Positions 10,128 to 21,844 are shown, counted from the first letter of the stretch. The stretch: 64,000 nucleotides of DNA from Daucus carota subsp. sativus (GCF_001625215.2 NC_030388.2:24292558-24356557), one strand, 5' to 3'. Numbers and translations: made by a program. The notes: generated by a model not told the origin, from the letters alone.

Positions 10128-13100
10128 ATGGATCGACAACCTCATGATTACTCCGCTATGGCATTTGCACAGCAGCAGCAGCAAGCAGCTAATATTCAAC
10201 AGCAGCAGCAGCAGTTTGGTTTTCATCCACAACATCAACAATTCCCTCCATCAGTTCATGGTCCTCCCTTTATACAGCCGCATCCTTCTATGCAGCCTTA
10301 CCCTTTTCACCACATGCAACAAGGTCAACTCCATCCACACCCTCCGCATCCTCACCTTCTTCATCTCCAGCAGCAACAGCAACTCAATCCTTCTTTTCCA
10401 CCCCATATGCCCCCCCATATAGTTCCTTCACCATTCCGAGGCTCATATGATTCACCACCCCCTGCTCCTCCCCCTTCTGATCCTGAACTGCAGAAGTGCA
10501 TTGATAAACTTGTAGAGTATGCAGCAAAACATGGCCCTGAATTTGAGGCGATGGTACGTGAAAATCAGAAAGATAATCCTGCTTATAGGTTTCTTTTTGG
10601 CGGTGATGGGCATAATTACTACCGTTACACGCTTTGGCTAGCTACACGTCCTCCTGGTGGTCCCTTCAACCCTCCTTTTCCCTCCACATCTATACCTGTG
10701 ATGCATCCTCCTAATCCAATGGTAACTCCATCACCTCCTAATGACCCTAAGTTAAATGCCTCGGGGGTTGGTCCTGGGGCTACATCCTCTCTGCTCAATG
10801 TACCTCAAATGCACCAACCGCCTTTTCCACCATTCTATGACCAGCAGCATTCTCAACCTTTTCCTGGGACTATGGGTGGTCCTGGTCGTCAACACTATGA
10901 CCAGTCCTCGGGGGCTTTCAAAGGTCTATCGGGACCACTTCCCTCTGATGTTGCGATGGAGCTTAATAACGTGCTCAATGGTCTAACTGGTACCAAAGAG
11001 TCAATCAAAGGTGCAAAGCTGTGGTTCATGCAGCGTTCACCATTTGCACCAGCACTGGCAGAAGCTCTTAGGGACAGGGTATATGCTGTAGATGATTCTG
11101 AGAGGCAGCTACATATACTTTTTCTTTCTAATGACATTTTATTTGACAGGTAAATTCCATAACTTCTGAGTTTCTTTGCGTTTATTGCTTTGTTCTTAGA
11201 CAGTCTACCTGGCTTATTTTTTTGTTTTATTCCTTAGTAATTCTCTTTTATTGTCCATTAGTTAGCATAAATACTTGATTTCAGCTCTTTCCCTTTGCCA
11301 ACTTAGAAACCTCTTTCTGTTCAGTAAATCATGTTTTGAATATTGTCACATTATCTGTTTTGGGCACTCGGAAGGAGTCCCACCTTGAAATCATATGAGT
11401 AATCGGTGATACAGTAATCTTAATATTGTGAACAGAATAATCTGTATGGAAATAGTTAAAAGTTCTATTTTTTGTTTAATCTTAGTTGACCTTTTCCCTT
11501 GCATAGATGCTTTCTGTCAAATTTTCAGCTCTTCAATTGTCTAGGTCTACACTTACAATGAAAAACTAGGGTTGTGGACATGTTCAAGGTATTTGATGAT
11601 AAACATGTATAGTTCATTAAGTTCATTCTAAAACAGGCTTGGGCACAATCATGCTTAGCTGTAACACATAATGTTGGATAATTGATATAGACAAGGTCTT
11701 AGCGATAGCAAGTGAGCTGTTTATACCAGTAAACTCTAATCTTTACAGTATTTATCTTTGTTCAACTTGGATACTGGCCAAGTATTGGATTTGGCAACAT
11801 TTTGAAAAATATTACCTGAAATTGCCTACTACACATACCCATGTTTGAGTGTCCAGTGTCTGACACGGGTACTGAAGTAAAAATGACACAGATTTCTAAT
11901 GAAGATATCAATGATTTAGATAATCTGCAGTGTACCTATGTGTGTATATTGTATCTATTCTAGTAGGTCAATTCAATTACATCAACTTGTTAATGTATAC
12001 AAGTCAGGTTTACTTTTAGATGATTTGATGGATTTATATGGTATATAGTAATAATGTTTGCAACTTTTCGATGTATATATCAAATATGTAAAACGATTTT
12101 GTTATATAGACTAGCTTGCATGAATATGCATATTAAATATGGGCATGCCTGTTGACGATGTAGTGTGTGGCTTTTGCTGCGTTTGATACTCTGCTTCTTA
12201 AAGGTCTTATTGTCTTTATTAGTGAATGATCTATTATTAACATTATTGACCATGGTATTGGGGCACAAACTGTTAAGAGTAAGAGTTTTTGGTAGGATAT
12301 TCAATGTGCTTGGTATTTAATTTTTTCCCTCGTATCAGACAAAAATAATTTAAGCCCAAACACCATCATCAAATATTGTACAATCTGGTGTTTATAATAT
12401 ACAATAAAGAATATGCCAACCTGTTCTATTCACTGTGCTGCAAGTGCAAGAGGGATCAGGTTGTCGCCTAGCTCATCTGATTTATCAGAGAGTTGCCATC
12501 CACAATCCCTTACTCTACGCTTAAACTCTACCAATTCACTGAAACATTAATTGTTGATTGCATATAGTCTCGTGGTGTATATCAGGAGAAAGTGTTCCTT
12601 TAATTTTGAAGAATTTTACTAATACTGTTATCTCAGAGAATACACCTACCAAGTTTCTATCACCATCATCCTTCAAGATATGTTTGAAATCGTTACCCGG
12701 GACATGATGGTGATAGAAACTTGGTAGGTGTATTCTTTGAGATAACAGTATTAGTAGAATTCTTCAAAATTAAAGGAACATTTTCTCCTGATATACACCA
12801 CGAGACTATATGCAATCAACAATTAATGTTTCAGTGAAACTGGTAGAGTTTAAGCGTAGAGTAAAGGATTGTGGATGGCAACTCTGATAAATCAGATGAG
12901 CTAGGCGACAACCTGATCCCTCCTGCAAGGGAAGCACAGTGGATAGAACAGGTTGGCATATTCTTTTTTGTGTATACTGTTTAAGGAGCTTAATCAGACT
13001 GTCTGGTGATTAAAAGTAATAGTAACAAAAACCTGATTTGTGGTTGATGATGTAAGGGGAATCATGGCATTGTAGGTACCTCTTAGCCTAAAATAGCTAC

Positions 13101-14205
13101 ACTATTATTTGTGAAATTTATGTTGGAAATTTAAGGTATGTCTTATAAGGGACTGGTATCTTTTATTAAACAAACACTCTTAATTTAAGTAGCTGAAGTA
13201 TAGACTGTATATTTTATGTCTGACGTGTTTGCTCAAATCTGTGAACCATGACCAAATTTGTGATAAGAGACTTCAGATTTCAGAATCTGTACAAGTGAGA
13301 TATAGTTTATGTACTCTAACCCTGCAAGAATATACTTTTAACCCTGCACCCACATGGCTTCCAAAGAAATAACGCATGCTTCATACCATGTTCCTATTTG
13401 TTTGTATTCCCCAAAAGTTGCGTTTTAATATTGAATCTCCACAAAAAGCTTAACCCCTGGCAGAAGTAGCACCATAAATAACTGTAGCCCACTCTAGTTC
13501 CTTTAGAAGAAAGTCCGTTATGTGCCTATATCTTGTATGTAAAGGATTTTGACTTTATAAGTGGGAAAAAGTGTTTTGTTGGATATCATACTTTAGACCA
13601 TTGATAATCTCGATACATTTCTAATTTTAAAAGGATTCTTAGTCTTGCTGATGGTATTTGTCTGTATGAAACATTGTTATTTGCTCATTTCATGTATTTT
13701 TTCTTGAAACATAGTATATTCATGGAGTGTAGACGCACATGCAATGGATAATATGGTGCTATATGTGAAGTGGCAATATTGGGGAAGGGATTCTAGTGTC
13801 TTGAAATATGAAATTTGTAAAATTTATGGACTCTGGATGTATATGCAACAAAGGGTATATGTGTTTCTATCTGTAATTGTATTTGCTTGTGCATCCTTGT
13901 AATATGCAGCTTGCAAAGACGAACTAATACACATGATCTTAGTAATGAGGCTCTTGCATTTAGACCTGTATTGGGTTCCATCCTTGCAAGAATTTACCAC
14001 AACCCTCAAAATAAGGAGGAAAATCAAGAACGCTTGCAGAAAGTTTTGCAGTTCTGGGCTTCCAAAGAGGTATATGACCGTGATACTATTCGTTTGCTAG
14101 AGAGTGAGATGATCGGTGGAGTGCCAACAAATTCATTTACTGGCCATCCGCAAAGGGACTTTTCTTCTGTTTCAGCAGATGCTTCAACATTTTCAGGTAA
14201 TTGGT

Positions 14206-14280
<75 letters not shown>

Positions 14281-15388
14281 CACACACACACACACATATA
14301 CAAAACCTTATAAGCATGATATCCTTGCTAATATATATTAAGGTTCCAAATTTAAAAGTTTTCAATTGTGGTTGGGGAAGTTCAACGTGACCAGTTCATA
14401 TAACTGTGAAACCTAGCTCTTGAAGTTGCAAGAGAACTCTTTTGGTGCTAGTTGTTGATTGTTTATCTGCGTATTCAGGACTTCCGCATCAAACATCCAA
14501 TCATAATGTGTTGCATTGGCAGTCTGACAAACAAAATTTCTCAGATCAAGAGCGTTTAGAAAATCAAGTTCCTTCTCTATCAGCAATGCCACAACAATTT
14601 CTTCAAAATTCTTCTCCTGCTGGCAGTTTCCCTGGGGCCATACCCATGTTGTCTTCTGCTCAACCTACAAACCTTCAGTCTGCGCCACATCTTTTGCCAG
14701 CACAAACATCTAATATTGGGGAAAAATTACCACCATATCCTTTGTTCCCACCTGGTCTTATTCCTGGAATGGTTCGAAAGATGCAAATTGGTAGTGGGGT
14801 ACCTTACTCTCCTATGAGCCCATTAGATATCCCAACTATGATACCTCCTTCAACCACATCGCCATCTGAACTTCTTGAGAGAGTATCAAAATTCTTCAGA
14901 GAAATTGGAGAGGTTAACCCTTCTGAAGGGCCTTTGAATTCAGCTGATGATGATGACGAGTACGAAAGAGATTCTCCTGTAAGGAAAGGAGGAACCTGCA
15001 TTCCTCCACCTCCGAATCTACAGGTGGACCCAGAGACTGGTACTTTACCTGATGGAAGTGTAGAACGGAAACCGGGATCAGTTAGCTCAGGAAGGCTTGG
15101 CCTGGGTGCCACAGCCAATCCTAATGAGGCAAGTCAATATGATGATGTTTATTCATCTTACAGGAAGCAACGAAGCACCAACTATCATACATCTATGAGT
15201 GCTAGATCTGCTACTACTACCACCAGGTAAGAACCAGCTTTTTGATGTGCTAAGCAAAGCAATCAATAGACCGGGTAGAGCAATCAATAGCACTAGGTTC
15301 TATATGGGTTTTTCATATCTTGTCCATCCTTGCCAGTGGTACATTTGGTAATGTTGCAACTCTACAATGTGCAATTGTTTGCTTATGA
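10128..15388 (+). CDS. SURP and CID domain protein, CHERP-like splicing factor
   Basis: Four coding exons (10128-11149, 13910-14196, 14479-15226) plus a likely short terminal exon (15337-15388) give 2,109 nt, 702 aa. A leader intron (9265 to about 10122) precedes the ATG. Residues 1-115 are Gln/His/Pro-rich. A SURP (SWAP) RNA-binding domain follows at about 118-170 ([26 protein letters not shown]). A CID domain spans about 270-430 ([31 protein letters not shown], then [13 protein letters not shown] and [12 protein letters not shown]). The tail is Pro/Ser-rich with an acidic patch ([12 protein letters not shown]). This order matches animal CHERP, a U2-snRNP-associated factor; a nuclear splicing role is inferred. 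A G-patch and RS domain typical of CHERP are not seen. The last exon is the least certain part. Intron 2 holds a long inverted repeat and intron 3 an (AT)n run. Confidence 0.88.
12407..12965. repeat. Long intronic inverted repeat, about 263-bp arms, 34-nt loop
   Basis: The left arm (12407-12669) is the reverse complement of the right arm (12704-12965), with only scattered mismatches and small indels by eye. The loop is 12670-12703. For example CACCTACCAAGTTTCTATCA (12644) mirrors TGATAGAAACTTGGTAGGTG (12710), and the outer ends AAGAATATGCCAACCTGTTC and GAACAGGTTGGCATATTCTT also pair. It sits inside intron 2 of the CHERP-like gene, so the pre-mRNA would fold into a very long hairpin. No coding potential was found in the arms. 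Confidence 0.95.
14210..14278. repeat. (AT)n microsatellite with adjoining (CA)n, CHERP-like intron 3
   Basis: About 34 TA units run from 13 bases after the exon 3 donor (GTAATT at 14197), followed by a short (CA)n tract at 14281-14296. Open frames encoding YIYIYI here are artefacts of the repeat. Confidence 0.95.
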
Positions 15389-15553
15389 GGGCAAATTCAG
15401 GTTGATGAAATTGCAGGTCACGGATTTAATTGCTTGAAAATAGATTTTGTAATTCAGTTTAGCAAAGCAGTTGTATTTTGTGATGTTTTGCCAGTTTTAA
15501 TTTCACTACCTCCGCATTTGGCATAAATTGCATGAACATGTGTATATGTATGA

Positions 15554-15801
15554 TGGGTCCAGGTCCCTAGCATATGTATGTTGGGGACTTGTTAAAATGC
15601 ATACATGTTCCTGGCCGTTAGATGCATATTCAGCGGTTAGGATTAAAATAAAATTTTAGTATGTCCCGCGCTGGACGGGAAAAATCCATTTTTTCCACGT
15701 ACAACGCTTTTTTAGCACGGGACAGGGTTCCCCCGTCCAGCTTTTTATGCATCCGACGGTCAGAAAACTGTATGTTTTTGTATGCCAGGGACCTGGACCC
15801 A
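15554..15801. mobile_element. MITE with 15-bp TIRs and perfect 8-bp TSD
   Basis: TGGGTCCAGGTCCCT (15554) and AGGGACCTGGACCCA (to 15801) are perfect inverted ends of a 248-bp element. The perfect direct repeat ATGTATGA flanks it (15546-15553 and 15802-15809). The 8-bp duplication fits hAT. It lies 165 bp downstream of the predicted CHERP-like stop, possibly in the 3' UTR. Confidence 0.85.
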
Positions 15802-16328
15802 ATGTATGATGTATGATAATAGATTTATAAATAATACATTTTTTCACTTGTATAAATTATCACAATGGGATATAGCATTCATTGGATTGCTCTGTCATTG
15901 TGATGACCATTAGGATATCAATATTTTGTGACAGTGTTGGTTAACGTAATATAAAATAATAATTATATAAATTTGTTGAATTCGCAAGGATTTTTTTTGC
16001 TTCGATGGTATGTCTAGTTTTATATATTAAAAATGGTGGATTATTATAGTTTATAATAAATTGAATATATTATTTTAATATGTTTAAAATTGAATTTTGG
16101 TTTAAAAACTAGGAGGTGTATGAATGATTTACTCACCGACAGAATTGAGATTCTGACTCCACTCAAGAAAATTATTAATTCAAACAATAATACATATTAT
16201 GAGATTCTAATTTTCGAAAATCGGGTTCACTAATGTCTTTCATTATTTTTTCTATATTAAGTTTTAAGCCTCTTTTTCACTAAATGTCTAATAATTTTTC
16301 TAGGCTTTATAACCCTCTAATTTACTAA

Positions 16329-17234
16329 GACCATCTCCAACCCATAACACCATTTTGGTGTGAAAAATACACCAATTTGGTGTGAAAACTACACCAAATC
16401 AAAATTTCACTCCAACCCATCAACACCATATCCAACACCAAAAAGAATCTTTTACACATTAAATGGAATATTCTCTCTTTTTAAGTTATTTATATCATTA
16501 TTAAATTTGTACTTAAATTTTAACATGTTCAATAAACAAGGACCTAAAATAATTATAAATTCATTAATAATTTCAAGAGAACAACTTAATTATATGAATT
16601 CCCATGCTCTTCTTATATGTGCTCGATCAAGGCGTTGCGAAGTTCAAAATGAGCTTCCTTATCTTTAATTTGTCGATATCTACTAAGAAAATCTTGAAAT
16701 TCGTCATCTCCATTTCTTTCCATTTCGACAGCAGAATGTTTCCACGTTTATGTACATGCAAATTCAAGTCTCGTTCATCCGCAACTGTCAAGTTGTGCAT
16801 GATAATACATATGTGAGGTAATTTTAATCATTGTGTATTTTATTTTTAATCAAATCTATTTAAAAAAACATATCTTCTATATAAGAATATAAATTTATTG
16901 ATATTTGGAAATAAATAAAAAACTTGAGTAAAATAGTAAAGAAAGAAAATTTAAAACAATTATGATTAAAGAATAAATAATGTAACATAAAACAATTTTA
17001 ATGGGACATAGATGGAATAATTTTGTTTTCATTAACATATGTGAGGGTATAGTAGGTATTTTGAAAAACTCCAAATTTGGTGTAAAAGTTGCACCAAATC
17101 AATACTTGACACCAAATTTGGTGTCAACCAATTCATTTGGTGTCAACTTTACACCAATTTGGTGTTGGGTTGGAGTGAATTTGACACCAAATTTGACACC
17201 AAAATGGTGTTTTGGTGTTGGGTTGGAGTTGCCC
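16329..17234 (-). mobile_element. PIF/Harbinger (Tourist-like) element
   Basis: GACCATCTCCAACCCA (16329) and TGGGTTGGAGTTGCCC (to 17234) are inverted ends flanked by TAA on both sides (16326-16328 and 17235-17237), the Harbinger target preference. Subterminal regions are packed with the palindrome-like motif ACACCAAATTTGGTGT and its halves, probable transposase-binding sites. The 906-bp body holds a transposase remnant on the minus strand, so it is an internally deleted derivative of an autonomous element. Confidence 0.85.
16596..16726 (-). pseudogene. Relic of Harbinger transposase C-terminus
   Basis: Read on the minus strand, this segment encodes FQDFLSRYRQIKDKEAHFEL followed by RNALIEHI, then a stop, then EEHGNS. 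This resembles the end of plant PIF/Harbinger nucleases (plant transposon protein family), which typically end in an IRDKE...L..DLIEHIW...GN pattern. The stop falls where the family has tryptophan. No upstream DDE motifs remain. Confidence 0.65.
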
Positions 17235-17307
17235 TAAATGCCGCCCGTTACCCCGTACCCGGAGATAGGCCATTATATAGACTTAGGAGTATTGTTTAAA
17301 ATAGATA

Positions 17308-18190
17308 CCCCTTCCGTCCCACCAATGTTTACGTTCACTGTTTGCACGCATTTTGAGACTCTTATAAAGTATAGTTCAATAATAAACTCTTTTCTCTCTT
17401 CTCTCTAGCCGCCTCCCTCTTTTCATTCTCGACGGGGCTTCCATCGGTTTTCCGGTGGAAAGCCCCAAATCTTTCCGTTTGATTGCTATTTCTTATTCTT
17501 CTTGCTTCTTCCATTGATTTTCTTAATAAATCTCCTTCTTCAAGAGGGAAAGTTTCTTAGATCTATATCACCGGAACTTTTGATTTTCGTTCTTATTCGC
17601 TTCCAGAGGGCTTTTTGGATTTGTGGGTGGATTGATTATCTCTTACGTGTCGTGGTGCAGATCTAATTGCTTTAGTTTTCAGTTGGATTTTTTCTATTTT
17701 ATTTTGATTATAGTTTGATTTCTCTCCCTGGTGAGAGCGTGTGATTTTCTCTCCTCTTTTGTGAGAGTTGGTTTGGATTCATCGATAAAAGCTTTCGGGA
17801 ATTGCATTTGTGGTTGATAGCTCAAACGGAGTTTTTAAAAAAGATGGTGAACACAGAGCAAGGATCTATACATGTACCATCGTCAATTTCAACATCGCTT
17901 ATTTGTCTCATCTTGGCTATGAAGACAGGCATGTTAATTTTTTCTATGTTTGTTCGATTCGATCATTCTTGTAGATGCCGTATGGCTATTATTTAATGAA
18001 TTATTTTCTTTTCTTCAAAAAAAAAATAATAATAATGTTTTTATATTTTTTTTTTTTGAATAAAAGTTTAAATGTCAAACTTTTTTTCAGGATTTTTTTA
18101 AAAAATAAATATATAATGTAAGTATACTTTATAAGAGCCTTAAAATGTGTGCCAAAAAATAACGTAAAGAACCTAGTGGGACGGAGTGAG
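17308..18190. mobile_element. Large Stowaway-like element with gene-like interior
   Basis: The left end CCCCTTCCGTCCCACC and the right end GTGGGACGGAGTGAG are inverted, flanked by TA, and the inversion continues for about 60 bp (TTTACGTT ... CTCTTATAAAGTATA at both ends). At 883 bp it is long for a Stowaway MITE. The interior (17400-17935) looks like the 5' end of a gene: pyrimidine-rich leader, then ATGGTGAACACAGAGC and about 25 codons, ending at an AAGACAG/GCATGT boundary. This could be a captured gene fragment or the remnant of a mariner-like transposase gene. Confidence 0.75.
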
Positions 18191-18560
18191 TATGTAATTT
18201 TGCAAGAGGTTTAGTTCGCAAGTCGGAATCTGAACCTGCTTTTAACATAACAAAATCCTTTGAACAATGACAGTTATAAACAGAATCCGAATATGAAACT
18301 ACTGGTTGACCTCATGAAGCTGTATCTAAATGGCGGAATATATTCAAAATAATTTCCAAAAAATACGGCATGCTGCTTGCCATCAACAGTGCTTACTTAA
18401 TGTGTCTTATATTTACATCTGACATTGCAACATCTACAAAATTATATTTGGGGAGATGATCTTGACAATTAATTGTTGATAATATATTTTTTTCATATTT
18501 TTTTTTCACGAAAAGTGAAAAATCCTATATTGGATTTTTAGAACAAAAATAGACTTCTAA

Positions 18561-18850
18561 GAGCATCTCCAATAGTCTCTTAAGTCATTTCCCAAATATA
18601 ATATAAAATATTCACTCTTTAACAATTTAATGTATATTCATCTCCAACAACACTCTTTACATCCACTCTTAAACAATATTTTATTATTAAATGAATAGGA
18701 CTACAATACTAGAGTGGAAAGAGAAAGTGGATGCTTGTATTACTTTATAATAAAATATAACTTAAGAGTGAGTGAGAGACTCTTAAAAGAGAGGAGAGAG
18801 AATAGACTCTTAAGGTTTTGAAGAGCCTCTAAGAGTCTATTGGAGCTTCC
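18561..18850. mobile_element. Tourist-like MITE
   Basis: GAGCATCTCCAATAGTCTCT (18561) mirrors AAGAGTCTATTGGAGCTTCC (to about 18850). TAA precedes the left end. GAGCATCTCCAA is a widespread terminus of plant Harbinger MITEs. The right boundary and its duplication are not clear. Confidence 0.7.
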
Positions 18851-18907
18851 ATTTTGTTAATGCTCTCTATTTTTTCATTTAAGAGCTTGTTTAAAAAGCT
18901 TATTGGA

Positions 18908-19066
18908 GAGCACGATTGGATAGCCCAGTGGTGGGTTTATCCTCTGTTGTCCCGGGACACCCGGGTTCGACTCTGGCTCACCCCGAGATTTATTAGAACA
19001 GATACTAACATATGCCAATTGCATATTTGCATGCACATAAGAAATACAGGATCACTATCTTTTCAT
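18908..19066 (+). mobile_element. tRNA-derived SINE
   Basis: An A box (TGGATAGCCCAGTGG, about 18917-18931) and an intact B box (GGTTCGACTCT, 18964-18974) are spaced as in RNA polymerase III promoters. The anticodon-arm region does not fold as a functional tRNA. The element shares its head with the short SINE at 7320. Its 3' end (near TATCTTTT, 19056-19063) abuts the MULE MITE; I could not define a target duplication. Confidence 0.7.
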
Positions 19067-19075
19067 TATAAAAAA

Positions 19076-19268
19076 CGGTTTGTCTAGTGTGTGCCCATGG
19101 GCACATGTTAAGCACATAATTTTTTGTATTTGGGAGATTTTGATTGGTGTGGTTGGTGTATTTGCTGGGAGGTCCACCATTATCAAGAGATAGGAGTCAA
19201 TCAAAATGATTCAAGCACAAAATTTTCCGCGCTTAGCATGTTCCCATGGGCACACCATAGAAAAACCG
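19076..19268. mobile_element. Mutator-like MITE
   Basis: CGGTTTGTCTAGTGTGTGCC at the left mirrors GGGCACACCATAGAAAAACC at the right, enclosing 193 bp. The perfect 9-bp direct repeat TATAAAAAA (19067-19075 and 19269-19277) flanks it. A 9-bp duplication is diagnostic of Mutator-like elements, although this target is low-complexity. Confidence 0.75.
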
Positions 19269-19611
19269 TATAAAAAAAGCGGATAGTTTAGTTTGCTGCA
19301 ACAATCGCGGACCTAGACCTTTATAATTTTGTTAAAAAAACACTTGGGAGTGAAATAGAGATTAATATTGTCAAAACCACAGTATATGAGGAATGCAAAG
19401 CATGTGCTCACCTTGGAAATCCCACAGAAAAGAACTGGTGCCAAAGATGTCTGAATATTCAAAACCACACACACTCAAAACAAAGTAGAAAGTACCCTAA
19501 CTCCCTAAAAGATAAATTTTACTTGAACATCTCATCATGACAGCAATAAAATGTAGGACCAAGTGCAAACAACATTAGTACTGTTGTTGGGTTTTGGTGA
19601 TTGTGTTTGTT

Positions 19612-21626
19612 TCACTGCTTTTCAGAGAGTTGGTTGTGCTTTGTCGAGGAACCTTTGCAAAGCATGACTGGGTATTTCTTGGCATTAAGATCAAGCTTCC
19701 TAAGAGCAGCTTTCCCAAGATCAACACCACATATATCAGATAGCCTAACCAGATAGAGCAGCACATCGGAAAGCTCCTCACCCAAGTGTTGTTTCTCTTC
19801 TTCTTTCCAATCTGGCAGTCCTCTTGGAACCTCCCCTTTCCACTGGAATATCTCAGACAACTCTCCCATTTCTCCTACCTGAAGAATGCATACATATTCA
19901 CACAGATTTATACAGTAACACACACAGTGATGGAGTGGTGGCGGAACCAGGACTCGTAAAGATATCTTTCTAATATTAAGATTTTTCTGCGCTTGAATGA
20001 AAAATGCTACTGATTCTTAAGGACAAAATATAACTGATGATAACAAAATTCACTTTTAAATTTCAGCTCAATCGGGTTCAACCTCGGTTAGCCTCCATGT
20101 GGTTTCGCCACTTTGCACGCTCATCAAACAATGTACAAGTTCCAGATAAAGTACAAATTTTCATGAATATTGCAAGGAGTGCCATCAAGCTTAAGATATA
20201 GTGATATACTAGTATTAAGTTTGACAAGTGGAATTTTTTGTGCAACCAAATTTTTCATAAAGATAAGAAGTTAGGTATGAAAAGTAAGGGTTGGTCAGAA
20301 ATTAGTATGCCTTTCAACTCTAAGATTGAAACATGTATTTTGTTTCAAAAGCAAATAAATATATGGATAATGCAGCACTAGTTTCAATGTTCAGTGTTTT
20401 TCTAGTATGCTGACATGTTCCAAAACATGATGATGTTCTGAGCATGTCTACTATCTCACTCCATCTCGCAATATATTACTACCTCCATTAGATATCCCCT
20501 TGATGTTTGACACATTTGTTAGGGTTCATTCACCATGTAGTTTTGCAAATTATTTTTGTAATTTTCTTGTAGAAATAAGGATTTTTTTTTACAAAAAGAA
20601 AAAATTTATAGAGCTAGGAGCTACATGGTCACGCTGAAAGCCAAAGGGACATATGAGTTGGGATACAATAATACTACCTCCGTGTCATTTAACTGTATAC
20701 GCGTATTTAACTGTGTAGTTACTAGCTCGATACAGGTACTTGTGTATATAATATTTTTACATAATTCTTATTTTGTCTAATAGTTTAAAATTTAAATTTC
20801 ATACAAAACAAAAATCACAAAAAATATAATGTCAAAGTACCTCTTTAAAATGACTAAAAAAACCTGCAAAACGTGGAAGGATTATATAAAATGGGACGAA
20901 GTAATATTCTACAAACAGTAACATAGATACTCCAAATTTTTGGTTCAGAGAGCGGAAGTTCGCAGATTTTTCTTTTCTGTAAAAATGGTTTGCATTTTTT
21001 CTTCCTTTAACCACATTTTCCTCCACAGCAGACTGAGAATACTGAAAGACTCCCCTTGGGATTTCTAAACAAGTTTAACTAGTATTTCGCAAGATTAAAA
21101 ACCACATGACTAAGAATTCCAGAAAAATATACATTTCAAAGTAACACTTTTCTTGTTTTTACAACTTTTCCTCTCCATATCACCTTGGTTTCTAAATTCT
21201 AATCCAGTAACATGCATGAAAAAGCATTCTAAATTACCATGAAAGTGCCAAAAAAAAAAGGTATCAGTCCATCTAATTTCTATCCTTCAAAAGCATCATC
21301 TTTGATTTTATTTCTTACAATTAAATGGTACTCTCTGTATAGGTAGAGCCTAGTAAAGGGTATGTTCCAAAACCTATGAAACCAGAAATTTTGTTCATAT
21401 ATCTCCTAAAGACAAGACAAAAAACACAAAACAACAACAGATACGTTTAGAAAAAAGACAGAAAAGAGAAAAGGGGTAGTTTGTATAGAAAATGTACCAG
21501 GGCCAAGAGTAGATTTCTTGGGCTATGAAACTGATCCCAGTCCCTCTCTTTAGCAAAATCAGCCATTTTGTTCTTCAAATCTTCAAGACTCACCCCTTGT
21601 TTTTCTGTCTCCAAAACCCCATTCAT
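19612..21626 (-). CDS. DCTPP1: dCTP pyrophosphatase 1 (all-alpha NTP pyrophosphatase, MazG-like)
   Basis: Two exons, 21626-21498 and 19878-19612, join to 396 nt, 131 aa. Exon 1 encodes MNGVLETEKQGVSLEDLKNK and RDWDQFHSPRNLLLAL; exon 2 continues VGEMGELSEIFQWKG, EELSDVLLYLVRLSDICGVD and KAALRKLDLNAKKYPV. The E..E (GEMGELSE) and E..D (EELSD) metal-binding motifs of the MazG/DCTPP1 helical bundle are intact. The enzyme hydrolyses dCTP and modified dCTPs to the monophosphate, cleaning the nucleotide pool. Length is usual for plant homologues. The ATG at 21626 is the first in frame; a TTG seven codons upstream is not used. The 1.6-kb intron carries a Stowaway MITE. Confidence 0.93.
20674..20901. 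mobile_element. Stowaway-like MITE in the DCTPP1 intron
   Basis: Left CTACCTCCGTGTCATTT and right AAATGGGACGAAG are diverged inverted Stowaway ends, flanked by TA (20672-20673 and 20902-20903). 228 bp, AT-rich, non-coding. Confidence 0.75.
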
Positions 21627-21735
21627 CTTTTCTTTTGCAGAACACAAATGTTTCTCTTTGTTTTATGTTGTGGACTGTTTTGGGTTGCCGCAACAACATT
21701 ATATACAGTGTTAACTGGATGAAATGGGTTATATT

Positions 21736-21800
21736 TGGGCTTTTACCGGCTGCGGCCTATTTAGAAAAGACAGGTGTCGGTCAAGCTAGCCCATTGGGCT
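21736..21800 (-). promoter_or_regulatory. Site II-like motifs upstream of DCTPP1
   Basis: TGGGCT at 21736 and the palindrome AGCCCATTGGGCT at 21788-21800 lie 110-175 bp upstream of the DCTPP1 ATG. Such TCP-type site II motifs are common in plant genes for DNA replication and proliferation, which suits a nucleotide-pool enzyme. Function is inferred from motif and position only. Confidence 0.4.
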
Positions 21801-21844
21801 TTTTGATGATTTTGAGGACCACTGATTTGCTTATGGTATTTTAA

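Noticed and set aside
13887-14365. Open frames ending or starting in YIYIYIYI tracts (also near 43.7, 58.0 and 60 kb)
   Set aside because: Translation of (AT)n microsatellites.
18904-19000. A second tRNA gene
   Set aside because: It has A and B boxes but no foldable acceptor or anticodon arm, so it is a SINE head.
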